From assembly GCF_034008635.1 (NCBI RefSeq), contig NZ_CP125378.1, positions 3,782,501 through 3,846,500 of the forward strand: a stretch of 64,000 nucleotides of DNA. The letters run 5' to 3'. The notes beneath the pieces were generated by a model. The model was not told where the DNA came from. It saw only the letters and a program-made list of their open reading frames with translations, and ran no database searches. Below are positions 45,536 to 55,533 of this stretch, piece by piece. This DNA comes from Pseudomonas sp. P8_229 (GTDB lineage: Bacteria > Pseudomonadota > Gammaproteobacteria > Pseudomonadales > Pseudomonadaceae). The position numbers were made by a program, and so were the translations under genes. Positions within the stretch are counted from its first letter, which is position 1, and each line of letters starts with the position of its first letter.

Positions 45536-47131
45536 ATGCGACGCTGGAACGGCTGGGGAGATGCAACCACGGTGGTCGAACTACCGGCCCAGGGCGCGAG
45601 CTTTCTCCATCAACGGCTGGGGGCCGGGCGCGCGCTGCCCGATGCCACGCTGGAAGCAGCATTGGCGCGGTTGCCGGTCTCGCGGCTGACGCAGCACGCG
45701 TTGTACAGCGTCGACGCCCATGACCGCCTGCTGCATGCCCGCGGCCAGAGCCTGCCGGACTGGCTGGCGCTGCGCGAAGGCGCGCTGGGCAATTACCCCG
45801 ACGCGGTGGCTTTCCCGGAAACCGCTGAGCAGATCCGCCAATTGCTGGCGCTCTCCCATGACCAGGACCTGTGCCTGATTCCCTACGGCGGCGGCACCTC
45901 GGTGGCCGGGCACATCAATCCGCCGGATTCGGCGCGGCCGGTGGTGACGGTGTCGCTGGCGCGGATGAATCGCCTGATCGACCTCGACGAGGCCAGCCAA
46001 TTGGCGACGTTCGGCCCCGGTGCCAGTGGCCCGCAGGTCGAAAGTCAGCTGCGCGCCCGGGGTTACACGCTGGGGCATTTCCCGCAGTCGTGGGAACTGT
46101 CGACGCTCGGCGGTTGGGTCGCCAGTCGCTCCAGTGGCCAGCAGTCGTTGCGCTACGGGCGCATCGAGCAATTGTTCGCTGGCGGCACCCTGGAAACCTT
46201 TGCCGGGCCGTTGGACATTCCGACTTTCCCGGCCTCGGCGGCGGGGCCGGATCTGCGCGAAGTGGTACTCGGCTGCGAGGGCCGTTTCGGGATCATTTCC
46301 GAAGTCAAAGTGCGGGTCAGTCCGCTGCCCGCCGATGAGCGTTTCTACGGGGTGTTTCTGCCCAGTTGGAGCAAAGCTTTGCAAGCGATCCGCCAGTTGG
46401 CGCAGGCGCGGGTGCCGCTGTCGATGCTGCGCTTGTCGAACGCGGTAGAGACCGAAACCCAACTGGCGCTGGCCGGGCATCCGCAGCAAATCGCCTGGCT
46501 GGAGAAATACCTGAGCCTGCGCGGCGCGGGTGACGGCAAGTGCCTGTTGACCTTCGGCGTGACCGGCAATCGTCGGCAGAACGCGCTGTCATTGACCCAG
46601 GCCCGGCAGCATTTGAAGGCCTTCGGCGGCGTGTTCACCGGCACCTTGCTCGGCAAGAAATGGGCGCAGAACCGCTTCCGTTTCCCTTACCTGCGCGAGA
46701 ACCTGTGGAACGCCGGTTACGTGGTCGACACCCTGGAAACCGCCACCGACTGGAGCAACGTCGACAATCTGCTCAACCTCATCGAAAACAGCCTGCGCGA
46801 TGCCTTGGCCGCCGAAGGCGAACGCGTGCACGTGTTCACCCATCTGTCCCACGTCTACGGTGAAGGTTCGAGCATCTACACCACCTACGTGTTTCGCCCG
46901 GCGGCGGACTATCCCGCGACGCTGGCGCGCTGGAAGGCCCTCAAGCATGCGGCCAGCCAGACCATTGTCGACAACCACGGCACCATCAGCCACCAGCACG
47001 GCGTCGGCAAGGACCATGCGCCGTACCTGCTGCGCGAAAAAGGCGCGCTGGCGATGGACACCTTGCAGGCGCTGAGCAAACACTTCGATCCGGCCGGGCG
47101 CCTCAACCCCGGCACGCTGTTGCCGGAGTGA
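45536..47131 (+). CDS. FAD-binding oxidoreductase resembling alkyldihydroxyacetone-phosphate synthase
   Basis: This 531-residue flavoprotein of the PCMH/VAO superfamily has the FAD-binding loop PYGGGTSVAGH at 116-126. A second block, SWELSTLGGWVASRSSGQ, is very like the eukaryotic AGPS 'STVGGWVSTRASG' motif. Further on are GEGSSIYTTYVF, where AGPS has its catalytic tyrosine, and SHQHGVGK (H486, H488) matching the AGPS triple-histidine 'SHHHGVGK'. AGPS swaps an acyl for an alkyl group on DHAP to make ether lipids, so the enzyme may form or break glycerol ethers; a glycerol-phosphate or lactate-type oxidase is the alternative. ATG 45536 follows AAGAAGGA. It heads an operon with G3P-dehydrogenase-like and FGGY kinase genes. 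Confidence 0.82.
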   Translation: MRRWNGWGDATTVVELPAQGASFLHQRLGAGRALPDATLEAALARLPVSRLTQHALYSVDAHDRLLHARGQSLPDWLALREGALGNYPDAVAFPETAEQIRQLLALSHDQDLCLIPYGGGTSVAGHINPPDSARPVVTVSLARMNRLIDLDEASQLATFGPGASGPQVESQLRARGYTLGHFPQSWELSTLGGWVASRSSGQQSLRYGRIEQLFAGGTLETFAGPLDIPTFPASAAGPDLREVVLGCEGRFGIISEVKVRVSPLPADERFYGVFLPSWSKALQAIRQLAQARVPLSMLRLSNAVETETQLALAGHPQQIAWLEKYLSLRGAGDGKCLLTFGVTGNRRQNALSLTQARQHLKAFGGVFTGTLLGKKWAQNRFRFPYLRENLWNAGYVVDTLETATDWSNVDNLLNLIENSLRDALAAEGERVHVFTHLSHVYGEGSSIYTTYVFRPAADYPATLARWKALKHAASQTIVDNHGTISHQHGVGKDHAPYLLREKGALAMDTLQALSKHFDPAGRLNPGTLLPE

Positions 47132-47136
47132 CCACC

Positions 47137-48732
47137 ATGAACCCGGACTGGAACGCCGCGTGGCGCGAGCAAATTCTGCCAACGTTGGGTGCCGAAACCT
47201 GGGACCTGATCGTGATTGGCGGCGGCATCAGCGGTGCCGGCATCCTGCGCGAAGCAGCGCGGCGTGGCTGGCGCTGCCTGCTGCTGGAACAACGGGATTT
47301 CGCCTGGGGCACGTCCAGCCGATCGTCGAAAATGGTCCACGGCGGTTTGCGTTACATCGCCAAGGGCCAGTGGCGCCTGACCCGCGATTCGGTGCGCGAG
47401 CGCCAGCGGCTGCTCGACGAAGCGCCGGGGTTGGTCGAACCGATGAGTTTCATGATGCCGCACTATCGCGCAGGCTTTCCCGGGCCGCGTGTGCTCGGTG
47501 GATTGTTGTCGGTTTACGACGCCTTGGCCGGACGGCGCAGCCATCGTTTTCATGACGCGCAGCAACTGCGCTTTCTGGCGCCGGGGGTGAAGGAAAACGA
47601 GCTGCTTGGCGGCACCTGTTTTGTCGATGCATTGACCGATGACGCACGGCTGGTGATGCGCGTGTTGAGCGAAGCGCGGGCCGATGGCGCGGTGGTGTTC
47701 AACGGAGTGCGCGTCGAGCATCTGCTGCGCGAAGACGTGCGAGTGTGTGGAGTTCAGATAGAGGACTGCGAAGCCGGTGGGTCGCTGCAATTGCGTTGCG
47801 GCGTGCTGGCGGTAGCGACTGGTGCGTGGGCTGAGCGCTTGCGTTTGCCTGAGTCACCGCGACAACTTCGGCCATTGCGCGGCAGTCATTTGCTGCTGCC
47901 GGGTTGGCGTCTGCCAGTGGCGCAGGCGTTCACTTTTTTGCATGAGCGCGACCGTCGGCCGGTGTTCGTTTTTCCCTGGGAAGGGGCGACGGTTGTGGGC
48001 ACCACCGACCTCGATCATCGCGAGGATCTGGACCAGAGCGCGAGCATCAGCGCCGAAGAACTCGACTATCTGCTGGCGGCTTGCAGGCAACAATTTCCCG
48101 GGGCCGAAGTGACGGCAACCGATGTGCTGTCGACCTGGTCGGGCGTGCGCCCGGTGGTAGGCAGCGCGGGGGGTGAACATCAAGGCAAACCGTCGAATGA
48201 AACCCGTGAGCACGTGCTGTGGCAGGAGCCGGGTTGCGTGACCCTGGCCGGCGGCAAACTGACGACATTTCGCCCGCAAGCCATCGAAGTGCTCAAGGCG
48301 TGTGCCGTCATGCTCGGTCGCCCTTTCGAGGATGATGCTGCGCCAGTTTTTGCTGCCGTACGACCGCTGACAATCCCCGGACTCAGCCCCCAACAGTGGC
48401 GACGTCTTGCTGGACGACACGGCCGTGACCTGCCGAGGCTGGCTCAGTTGGTCGCCGAGTTGGGGCACGACACTGTCGGCAACACCGATACGCTGTGGGC
48501 GGAACTGGCCTTTGCCTGTGAAGCGGAAATGGTCCTGCACCTCGATGACCTGCTGCTGCGCCGCACCCGTCTGGGCCTGTTGCTGGCGCGCGGTGGCGAA
48601 GATCACTTCGCCGCCATCCGCCAGCTCTGCCAGCCACGCCTGGGCTGGGACGATGCACACTGGCAGCAAGAGCTGCAGCGTTACCGGGCGTTGTGGCAAC
48701 GCCATCACGGTTTGCCGGATGCCACGCCTTGA
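47137..48732 (+). CDS. FAD-dependent glycerol-3-phosphate dehydrogenase/oxidase family protein
   Basis: This 531-residue GlpD-family flavoenzyme has the dinucleotide fold [43 protein letters not shown] is the GlpD-type substrate block, [12 protein letters not shown] comes later, then GVRPVVGS and [10 protein letters not shown]. It should oxidise sn-glycerol 3-phosphate or a close analogue to the ketone, passing electrons to quinone. It differs clearly from canonical GlpD, so the substrate may be alkylated. ATG 47137 is preferred to GTG 47128 because of the GGAG spacing. It overlaps the region of the upstream flavoenzyme stop. Confidence 0.87.
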   Translation: MNPDWNAAWREQILPTLGAETWDLIVIGGGISGAGILREAARRGWRCLLLEQRDFAWGTSSRSSKMVHGGLRYIAKGQWRLTRDSVRERQRLLDEAPGLVEPMSFMMPHYRAGFPGPRVLGGLLSVYDALAGRRSHRFHDAQQLRFLAPGVKENELLGGTCFVDALTDDARLVMRVLSEARADGAVVFNGVRVEHLLREDVRVCGVQIEDCEAGGSLQLRCGVLAVATGAWAERLRLPESPRQLRPLRGSHLLLPGWRLPVAQAFTFLHERDRRPVFVFPWEGATVVGTTDLDHREDLDQSASISAEELDYLLAACRQQFPGAEVTATDVLSTWSGVRPVVGSAGGEHQGKPSNETREHVLWQEPGCVTLAGGKLTTFRPQAIEVLKACAVMLGRPFEDDAAPVFAAVRPLTIPGLSPQQWRRLAGRHGRDLPRLAQLVAELGHDTVGNTDTLWAELAFACEAEMVLHLDDLLLRRTRLGLLLARGGEDHFAAIRQLCQPRLGWDDAHWQQELQRYRALWQRHHGLPDATP

Positions 48733-48752
48733 TGCCCCTTGAAGAGAGCTCC

Positions 48753-50321
48753 ATGGATAACCACCCGAACAAGCGTTACCTGCTGGCAATCGACAACGGC
48801 ACCCAGAGCGTGCGCGCATTGCTCTTCGATTTGCAGGGCAATCTGCTCGGCAAAGGCAAGGTCGAGTTGCAGGCCTATTACTCGACGCAGCCGGGTTGGG
48901 CCGAGCAGGATCCGGAATACTACTGGGCGAAACTCGGCGAGGCCTGCCAGCAGGTGTGGGCGCAAACCGGGATTGATCGTTCGCAGATTGCCGGCGTCTC
49001 GCTGACCACTCAACGCGGCACGGTGATCAATGTCGATGCCGCGGGCAAACCGCTGCGTCCGGCGATTTTGTGGCTCGATCAGCGCCAGAGCGAAGTCGAG
49101 GGCGCGATCAAGGGACCGTGGGGCTGGTTGTTCAAACTGGTCGGTGCGCAGGCCACCGTGGATTATTTTCGCGCCCAGGCCGAGGCCAACTGGATCGCGC
49201 GGCATCAGCCTGAGGTGTGGGCGGCGACCGACAAGTTTTTGCTGCTCTCGGGGTTTCTCACCCATCGTCTGTGTGGACGCTTTGTCGACTCGGTCGGTTG
49301 TTGCGTCGGCTACCTGCCGTTCGATTTCAAACGTCTGAAATGGGCCGCGCCGAGTGACTGGAAATGGCAAGCGCTGGCAGTGCGTTCGGAGCAATTACCG
49401 ACGTTGCACAAACCTGGCGAAACCCTTGGCTACATCAGCGCTGAGGCCAGCCGCCACACCGGGATTCCCGAAGGCTTGCCGTTGATTGCGGCGGGCGCCG
49501 ACAAGGCGTGCGAGGTGGTCGGTTCCGGCGTGGTCGATGCGAGCACCGTGTGCCTGTCCTACGGCACTACGGCGACGATCACCAGCACGCGCTCGCGCTA
49601 TCTGGAAATCGTCCCGCTGATTCCGCCGTATCCGTCGGCGGTGCCGGATCAGTACAACTGCGAGGTGATGATTTATCGCGGTTACTGGATGGTCAGCTGG
49701 TTCAAGAACGAGTTCGGCCTGCGCGAGATGCAGCAGGCGAAAGAGCAGGGCATCGAGCCGGAGCAACTGTTTGATGCGCTGGTCAACGCGGTGCCGCCGG
49801 GATCGATGGGTCTGATGCTGCAACCCTATTGGTCGCCGGGGATTCGTGAGCCGGGTGTCGAGGCCAAAGGCGCGATGATCGGCTTCGGCGATGTGCACAC
49901 CCGCGCGCATATTTACCGGGCGATTCTGGAAGGACTGGCGTATGCCTTGCGTCAGGGCATGGAGAAAATCGAGAAGCGCTCGAAGGTGTCGGTCAAGCGC
50001 CTGCGGGTGGCGGGTGGCGGCTCGCAGAGCGATGCGGCGATGCAGCTCACGGCGAACATTTTCGGTCTGCCGGCGGAGCGTCCGCATGTGTATGAAGCGT
50101 CCGGGCTGGGCGCGGCGATCTGCTGCGCGGTGGGGTTGGGCCTGTATGCGGATTTCCCGGCAGCGATAGCTGCAATGACCCGAGTCGGGACGGTATTCAC
50201 CCCGCAACCCGAGGCGCAGCAAGTCTACGAACGTTTATACAAAGACGTGTATCTGCGCATGTATCGCCAGCTCAAGCCGTTGTACCAGAGCATCCGCCAA
50301 ATCACCGGTTACCCCGCCTGA
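48753..50321 (+). CDS. FGGY-family carbohydrate kinase
   Basis: This 522-residue sugar/polyol kinase of the glycerol-kinase superfamily has the ATP-binding [20 protein letters not shown] at the N terminus, [24 protein letters not shown], and the C-terminal [23 protein letters not shown]. It would phosphorylate glycerol or a related polyol, supplying the substrate for the preceding dehydrogenase-like protein. ATG 48753 has GAAGAGAG upstream; a second ATG at 48732, overlapping the upstream stop, is a reasonable alternative. It is the last gene of the tight three-gene block before a REPIN. Confidence 0.88.
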   Translation: MDNHPNKRYLLAIDNGTQSVRALLFDLQGNLLGKGKVELQAYYSTQPGWAEQDPEYYWAKLGEACQQVWAQTGIDRSQIAGVSLTTQRGTVINVDAAGKPLRPAILWLDQRQSEVEGAIKGPWGWLFKLVGAQATVDYFRAQAEANWIARHQPEVWAATDKFLLLSGFLTHRLCGRFVDSVGCCVGYLPFDFKRLKWAAPSDWKWQALAVRSEQLPTLHKPGETLGYISAEASRHTGIPEGLPLIAAGADKACEVVGSGVVDASTVCLSYGTTATITSTRSRYLEIVPLIPPYPSAVPDQYNCEVMIYRGYWMVSWFKNEFGLREMQQAKEQGIEPEQLFDALVNAVPPGSMGLMLQPYWSPGIREPGVEAKGAMIGFGDVHTRAHIYRAILEGLAYALRQGMEKIEKRSKVSVKRLRVAGGGSQSDAAMQLTANIFGLPAERPHVYEASGLGAAICCAVGLGLYADFPAAIAAMTRVGTVFTPQPEAQQVYERLYKDVYLRMYRQLKPLYQSIRQITGYPA

Positions 50322-50341
50322 AGAAACACCTCCAATCCCCT

Positions 50342-50430
50342 TGTAGGAGTGAGCCTGCTCGCGATGGCGGTGTATCAGCCACCACGTTTTTGACTGACAC
50401 GACGCTATCGCGAGCAGGCTCACTCCTACA
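50342..50430. repeat. REPIN between FGGY kinase and phospholipase-like gene
   Basis: The REP at 50342-50364 and its inverted partner at 50408-50430 share the TAGGAGTGAGCCTGCTCGCG core, with a 43-base spacer. It is the same family as 35331-35400 and 53879-53968. Confidence 0.88.
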
Positions 50431-50555
50431 GGGGGGGCGTGACGATTCTCATGTGGCGCTATCGGAGACTTTTTCTGGTGAGATTGGACAGTGTCAGTGC
50501 CGGGGGCGGTTGTTAGGCTCAACCCCCACAGCACATCCAATAAGAACTAAAAGCA

Positions 50556-51851
50556 ATGAAGCTGACATTTCTCCTGTTGCTGCTTTGTGCAATGGCCCCG
50601 ACAGCGTGGGGCTGGTCGAACCACACGGTGGGCAGCTATCTGGCGTTGCAGGCGCTGCCGGCCTTGCGTGATGCGCCGCCGGTAGAGGTTGAGCCGCTGG
50701 AGCGCTTTCTTGCCGATCAGTATCCGGCCGTGGTGGCTCTGCTGGAGCAACAGGAAAGCTTCGCCCGTGAGCACTTCGCCCAGTACCCGCCGCGCCCCGA
50801 CAACCTGAAGCTGCCCGCTGTGCCCGGTGACAATCTGCGCCACGCCTTTCTCACCGCGTTGCGGCTCAATCCGCGCATTCATCTGGCGATGGTCATTCAG
50901 CCGCTGCCGGGTCAGGACCTGCCCGAGCGTGAGCACCTGGCGGCCGATCAGGTGATGGTCGAGCAGACGTTATCGCCGTGGAATCGCCAGCGTTTCATCC
51001 GCGTGGCCAATGGCGAGAGAGTCGCGCCGCTGGCGGTGCTGGCGAGCGCTGCCGATGAGCCGGATTACGGTCATGACATCAACCTGTTCAGCGATAACCC
51101 CGGCGAGGTTGGTGCGCTGTATGGCTTCGGTCCGCAGCCGTTCGGCGATGCGCGTTTTCAATACAGCTCGCAGGCGCCGTTCCACATGGGCTTCTTCCAT
51201 GAAAGCCCGGTGGTGTATGCCGCCGCCGGATTCCTCCAGCGCAGTTGGCCGGACTGGCGCGCCTATCAGTACCTGGGCCTGGCGCGACTGGCGTTTGCCA
51301 CTGGCCATCCTTACTGGGGCTGCCGCTTTCTCGGGTGGGGCGTGCACCACGTGCAGGACCTGACCCAGCCGTATCACGCCAAGCCGCTGCCCGGGGTCGA
51401 ACTGCCCAGTCTGTTGCTGCTGGAAGGCAAGGCGCTGGCCGGTTTTGCGGATGACAAACAAGCCTCCATCGAACGCGTCGCCACCCGTCATATGGAAATC
51501 GAGAAGTATCAGGCGACCTGGCTGCGACGCCTGCTGCGTGCCGGTCAGCCGCATCCGATGCTCGATGCCTACGCCGATGTGGCCGAGGACAAACAGTATC
51601 CGCCGTACTCGGTGGACTACCTGCGAGACGTGGTCAGCGCCGAGTCGGTCGAGGACTCCGCCGCGTTCGATGAAGCCATCGGTCAATGGCTGGAGGCGAC
51701 GCCAGTGACCAGCGATTTCAGCAGCGGCAACCAGCTGCAGCGCGAGACGTTCGAGCATCCGGCGCTCAATCAGCAGTTGTTCAAATTGCTCGGGCACTTC
51801 GGCGCGCACAGCCGGATTTATGTCAGCGCCGGATTGGCGCCCCCGCCATAG
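50556..51851 (+). CDS. Secreted zinc-dependent phospholipase C/P1-nuclease-fold protein
   Basis: This 431-residue exported protein has a 17-19-residue signal peptide (MKLTFLLLLLCAMAPTA). Cleavage leaves an N-terminal Trp with a His five residues on (WGWSNH), the arrangement used to bind zinc by the mature N terminus of S1/P1 nucleases and bacterial phospholipases C. Further metal ligands are visible in PDYGHDINLF and in GVHHVQDLTQPYH (H264/H265, D268, H274). It likely hydrolyses phospholipids in the periplasm or outside the cell. Surrounded by glycerol-lipid enzymes, it may release headgroups or diglycerides that the operon consumes. The ribosome site is weak. Confidence 0.8.
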   Translation: MKLTFLLLLLCAMAPTAWGWSNHTVGSYLALQALPALRDAPPVEVEPLERFLADQYPAVVALLEQQESFAREHFAQYPPRPDNLKLPAVPGDNLRHAFLTALRLNPRIHLAMVIQPLPGQDLPEREHLAADQVMVEQTLSPWNRQRFIRVANGERVAPLAVLASAADEPDYGHDINLFSDNPGEVGALYGFGPQPFGDARFQYSSQAPFHMGFFHESPVVYAAAGFLQRSWPDWRAYQYLGLARLAFATGHPYWGCRFLGWGVHHVQDLTQPYHAKPLPGVELPSLLLLEGKALAGFADDKQASIERVATRHMEIEKYQATWLRRLLRAGQPHPMLDAYADVAEDKQYPPYSVDYLRDVVSAESVEDSAAFDEAIGQWLEATPVTSDFSSGNQLQRETFEHPALNQQLFKLLGHFGAHSRIYVSAGLAPPP

Positions 51852-51898
51852 CGGTCATGCACCCCACAACAATAAAACCAGGGAAAGAGGAACAGATC

Positions 51899-53854
51899 AT
51901 GAAAGCTCGATTTCGCCTGTCTGGCGTAGTGCTCCCCGGCGTCGGTCTGGCAGGGCTGCTGCAACTGTGCGCAGTCGATGGCGTGCAGGCCAAGGAGTTC
52001 AGCGTGCTGGACAATCAGGTCACCGGCTCGATCGACACGACCCTGTCCTATGGCCGTTTGTGGCGGGTGCAGGGCCGCGACAAGAACAACGATGACGTCA
52101 ACACCAACGACGGCAATCGCAACTTCGACACCGGGCTGGTTTCCGAGGTGTACAAGATCACTTCGGAGCTTGAGGCCAACTACCAGAACTACGGAATGTT
52201 CCTGCGCGGCACCGCGTTCTACGACACGCAGTTGATGGACAAGCGCAACGATTACTACCGCAACAACAACCCGTCGCAGCCGAGTCAGAGCTACCCGCAG
52301 GACGATCGCTTCACCAGCCAGACCCGCGACATCGCCGGCAGCCGGATCGAGATGCTCGACGCTTATGTCTACGGCAACTGGGACGTGGCGCAGATGCCGG
52401 TCACCGCACGGGTCGGGCGTCAGGTGTTCAACTGGGGCGAGGGGATTTTCTATCGCGGCGGGATCAACACCACCAACCCGGTGGACGCCGCCAAGTACCG
52501 TTTGCCGGGCGCCGAGGTCAAGGAAGTGCTGATGCCGGTGGAGGCCTTGAGCTTCAACATCGGCCTCAGCGATTCGCTGACCCTGGAAAGCTTCTACCAG
52601 ACCAACTGGAAGGAAACCCGTATCGACCCGGTCGGCACTTTCTACTCGCAGACCGACCTGTTCGCCGATGGCGGCAACACCGGTTACAACAACTTCAGCG
52701 GCACGGCGCTCGATACCCCGGTGCCGGGCTTCGGCAACGTCATCGGTCTGTACAGCGCACTGGGCAACAACCCATTGCTCGGCCCGGCGTTGAAAAGCAC
52801 CGGCCTGTACGCCAACGGCGTGACCCCGGCCTACGGCAACACGCTCAAGGTGGCGTCGATCGGCAAGGACTACAACGCGCGCAATGACGGTCAGTTCGGC
52901 TTCGCCTTTCGCTACATCGCCGAGCAACTCAACAGCACCGAGTTCGGCCTCTACCTGGTCAACTACCACGCCAAGGAACCGACCATCGCCGCTGACCTCG
53001 GTGGCTACAAGGGCATTGACATGAATGCCCTGACCAACATGTTGTCCAGCGTTGCCGGCAGCCAGGCCGGGGCGCTGGCCAACGGTCTGGCGACTGCCGA
53101 TGTGATGGGCAACATCCAGGCGCATCGGCGTTATGCCGAGGACATCCGCATGTACGGCTTCAGCTTCAACACGACTTTGGGCCAGGCCTCGGTGTTCGGT
53201 GAGATCGCCTATCGACCGAACCTGCCGATCGGCATTGCCGCGACCAACGATCTGATCGGCGACCTGGCCAACGGCGCGGCTACAGCGGTGACCGGCAAAG
53301 CGATCAATGTCGGCGGGCAGATGGTCACCCTCGACAGCCAGATCAACAACGCCGAACGCGTCGAAGCGTTCAACACCTCGCTGGGCAGCATCTACAACTT
53401 CGGCCCGACGCTGTCGTTCGACTCGATGTTCGGCATCTTCGAACTGGCCTCCGAGCACCTGCGCGGCAGCAGCCTGCAATACACCGCCTACGACGGCAGC
53501 ACGCGTTACTACGCGGGCACCGGCAACACCTCCTATGTGTCCGGCGGTGATCGTGACGATCAGGTCAACCGCAACTCCTACAGCTACACGGTGATGTTCA
53601 ACGGCACCTGGAACGACGTGTACGCCGGGGTCAACGTCTCGCCTTACGTCGTCTACAAGGACGACTTCAAGGGCAACAGCTATCAGGCCGGCAACACCAT
53701 CGACGGGCGCAAGGCCTACACCCTGGGGATCAAGGCCAACTACCAGAACAAGCTCGAAGCCGAGGTGCAATACACCAACTTCTGGGGCGGCGGGCAGAAC
53801 AACGGCATTCGCGACCGCGACAACGTCGGGTTCAACCTCAAGTACTTCCTTTGA
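51899..53854 (+). CDS. DUF1302-family outer-membrane protein
   Basis: This 651-residue predicted beta-barrel has a signal peptide (cleavage near VDGVQA, residue about 31). It has repeated amphipathic strands and the family motif ARVGRQVFNWGEGIFYRGGINTTNPVDAAKYRLPG, ending FNLKYFL. The start at 51899 follows AAAGAGGA; an open frame upstream overlaps the phospholipase-like gene and is not used. DUF1302 and DUF1329 genes are usually adjacent and linked to uptake of hydrophobic substrates, as here. A smaller DUF1302 gene is at 28247. Confidence 0.9.
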   Translation: MKARFRLSGVVLPGVGLAGLLQLCAVDGVQAKEFSVLDNQVTGSIDTTLSYGRLWRVQGRDKNNDDVNTNDGNRNFDTGLVSEVYKITSELEANYQNYGMFLRGTAFYDTQLMDKRNDYYRNNNPSQPSQSYPQDDRFTSQTRDIAGSRIEMLDAYVYGNWDVAQMPVTARVGRQVFNWGEGIFYRGGINTTNPVDAAKYRLPGAEVKEVLMPVEALSFNIGLSDSLTLESFYQTNWKETRIDPVGTFYSQTDLFADGGNTGYNNFSGTALDTPVPGFGNVIGLYSALGNNPLLGPALKSTGLYANGVTPAYGNTLKVASIGKDYNARNDGQFGFAFRYIAEQLNSTEFGLYLVNYHAKEPTIAADLGGYKGIDMNALTNMLSSVAGSQAGALANGLATADVMGNIQAHRRYAEDIRMYGFSFNTTLGQASVFGEIAYRPNLPIGIAATNDLIGDLANGAATAVTGKAINVGGQMVTLDSQINNAERVEAFNTSLGSIYNFGPTLSFDSMFGIFELASEHLRGSSLQYTAYDGSTRYYAGTGNTSYVSGGDRDDQVNRNSYSYTVMFNGTWNDVYAGVNVSPYVVYKDDFKGNSYQAGNTIDGRKAYTLGIKANYQNKLEAEVQYTNFWGGGQNNGIRDRDNVGFNLKYFL

Positions 53855-53878
53855 TATCCAGAACACAGGCGCACCCCT

Positions 53879-53968
53879 TGTAGGAGTGAGCCTGCTCGCG
53901 ATAGCGGATTTTCAGTCGCAGTAGATGTTGTCTGACACACCGCTATCGCGAGCAGGCTCACTCCTACA
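53879..53968. repeat. REPIN between the DUF1302 and DUF1329 genes
   Basis: REP copies at 53879-53901 and 53946-53968 lie in inverted orientation, same family as 50342-50430. It splits an otherwise conserved gene pair and may attenuate or stabilise the shared transcript. Confidence 0.88.
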
Positions 53969-54017
53969 AGGGACTTGCGGTGATTTTCAGACCTCACTCC
54001 CATCTCGGAGATCGATC

Positions 54018-55391
54018 ATGTTTTACCCATCACGACTCAGCAAAACCATGTTGGCGCTTGTTCTGGGCCTGACCGCCGGCAGCGCCCTCGCCGCGATCAC
54101 CCCGCAACAAGCCGAACAACTGAAAACCACCCTCACGCCCATGGGCGCCGAGCGTGCCGGCAACGCTGCCGGCACCATTCCGGCCTGGACCGGTGGCATT
54201 ACCCAGGCGCCGGCCGGCTACAAACCGGGTCAACACCACCCGGATCCATACGCGGCGGACAAACCGCTGTTCACCATCACCAAGGCCAATCTGGATCAGT
54301 ACAAGGCGCACCTCAGCCCCGGGCAGATCGCACTGTTCAACAGCTACCCCGACACGTTCCAGATGCCGATCTATCCGTCGCGTCGTTCGGGTTCGGCACC
54401 GCAGTGGCTGTACGACAACACCTTGAAGAACGCGACGTCGGCCAAGCTGCTGGAGGGCGGCAGTGGGTTCGCAGATGCCTACGGCGGCGTGCCGTTCCCG
54501 GTGCCCAAGGATGGCGTCGAAGTGCTGTGGAACCACATCACCCGTTATCGCGGCATCTACGTGGTGCGCCGCGCGTCCGAAGCCCCGGTGCAGCGCAACG
54601 GCAGCTTTGCGCTGGTCACCTCGCAGCAGGAAGCCCTGTTCAATTTCTATCGTCCGGGCGGCCAGTATGCCGACCTGAAAAACATCCTGTTCTATTACCT
54701 CGCCTTCGTGAAAAGCCCGGCGCGACTGGCCGGTGGCGCAGCGCTAGTGCACGAGATGCTCGATCAGCTCAAGGACCCGCGTCAGGCCTGGGTCTACGAT
54801 GCCGGCCAACGTCGGGTGCGCCGCGCGCCGAACCTTGCGTATGACACGCCGATCGCCTCGTCCGATGGCCTGCGCACCGCCGACGACACCGACCTGTTCA
54901 ACGGCTCGCCGGATCGCTACGACTGGAAGCTCAAGGGCAAGCAGGAAATCTACATCCCCTACAACAACTACAAGGTCGGCAGCCCCGACGTGAAGTACGC
55001 GCAATTGCTGACCCCCGGCCACCTCAACCCGCAATTCACCCGCTATGAGCTGCACCGGGTGTGGGTGGTCGAGGGCAACCTCAAGCCGGGTGCGCGGCAT
55101 ATCTATTCCAAGCGCGTGCTGTTTCTCGACGAGGACAGCTGGGGCGCGGCACTGGTCGATCAATACGATGGGCGAGGGGAGTTGTGGCGGGTGTCGATGG
55201 CCTATCTGAAAAACTTCTACGACCTGCCAACCACCTGGAGCGCACTGGACGTGTTCCACGACTTGCAGGCGCGCCGATACTACGTGCAGAACCTCGACAA
55301 CGAAGAAGCCTCCACCGTGGACTTCTCGCAACCGGTGCCGGAAGACGCGTATTTCATGCCGTCGGCGTTGCGCCAGCGCGGCACGCGGTAA
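54018..55391 (+). CDS. DUF1329-family periplasmic/outer-membrane protein
   Basis: This 457-residue exported protein has a signal peptide ending GSALA near residue 25. The DUF1329 body is rich in aromatic and charged residues: AGTIPAWTGGITQAP, PDTFQMPIYPSRR, RRAPNLAYDTP, ELHRVWVVEGNLKPGARHIYSKRVLFLDEDSW. The fold is LolB/LolA-like in known members, so it probably binds a lipid. ATG 54018 has GGAG upstream. It works with the DUF1302 barrel just upstream; the substrate of the pair is not known. Confidence 0.9.
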   Translation: MFYPSRLSKTMLALVLGLTAGSALAAITPQQAEQLKTTLTPMGAERAGNAAGTIPAWTGGITQAPAGYKPGQHHPDPYAADKPLFTITKANLDQYKAHLSPGQIALFNSYPDTFQMPIYPSRRSGSAPQWLYDNTLKNATSAKLLEGGSGFADAYGGVPFPVPKDGVEVLWNHITRYRGIYVVRRASEAPVQRNGSFALVTSQQEALFNFYRPGGQYADLKNILFYYLAFVKSPARLAGGAALVHEMLDQLKDPRQAWVYDAGQRRVRRAPNLAYDTPIASSDGLRTADDTDLFNGSPDRYDWKLKGKQEIYIPYNNYKVGSPDVKYAQLLTPGHLNPQFTRYELHRVWVVEGNLKPGARHIYSKRVLFLDEDSWGAALVDQYDGRGELWRVSMAYLKNFYDLPTTWSALDVFHDLQARRYYVQNLDNEEASTVDFSQPVPEDAYFMPSALRQRGTR

Positions 55392-55437
55392 TCCAGAATG
55401 AGCCTATTACGAGCGCTTTAATTGCTATCGAGTCTAA

Positions 55438-55465
55438 AGACCTGTCATTTATGACAGGTCTTTTA
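55438..55465 (+). terminator. Rho-independent terminator after the DUF1329 gene
   Basis: An 11-base perfect inverted repeat (AGACCTGTCAT / ATGACAGGTCT, 55438-55448 and 55451-55461) is followed by TTTA. It closes the operon that started at 45536 or 50556. Confidence 0.85.
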
Positions 55466-55533
55466 TGAAGGGGCCTGTTGCATGCTTAGCCGATTCCAAC
55501 CATTCGGTTGAGAGTCAACGGGAGGTACGCATC

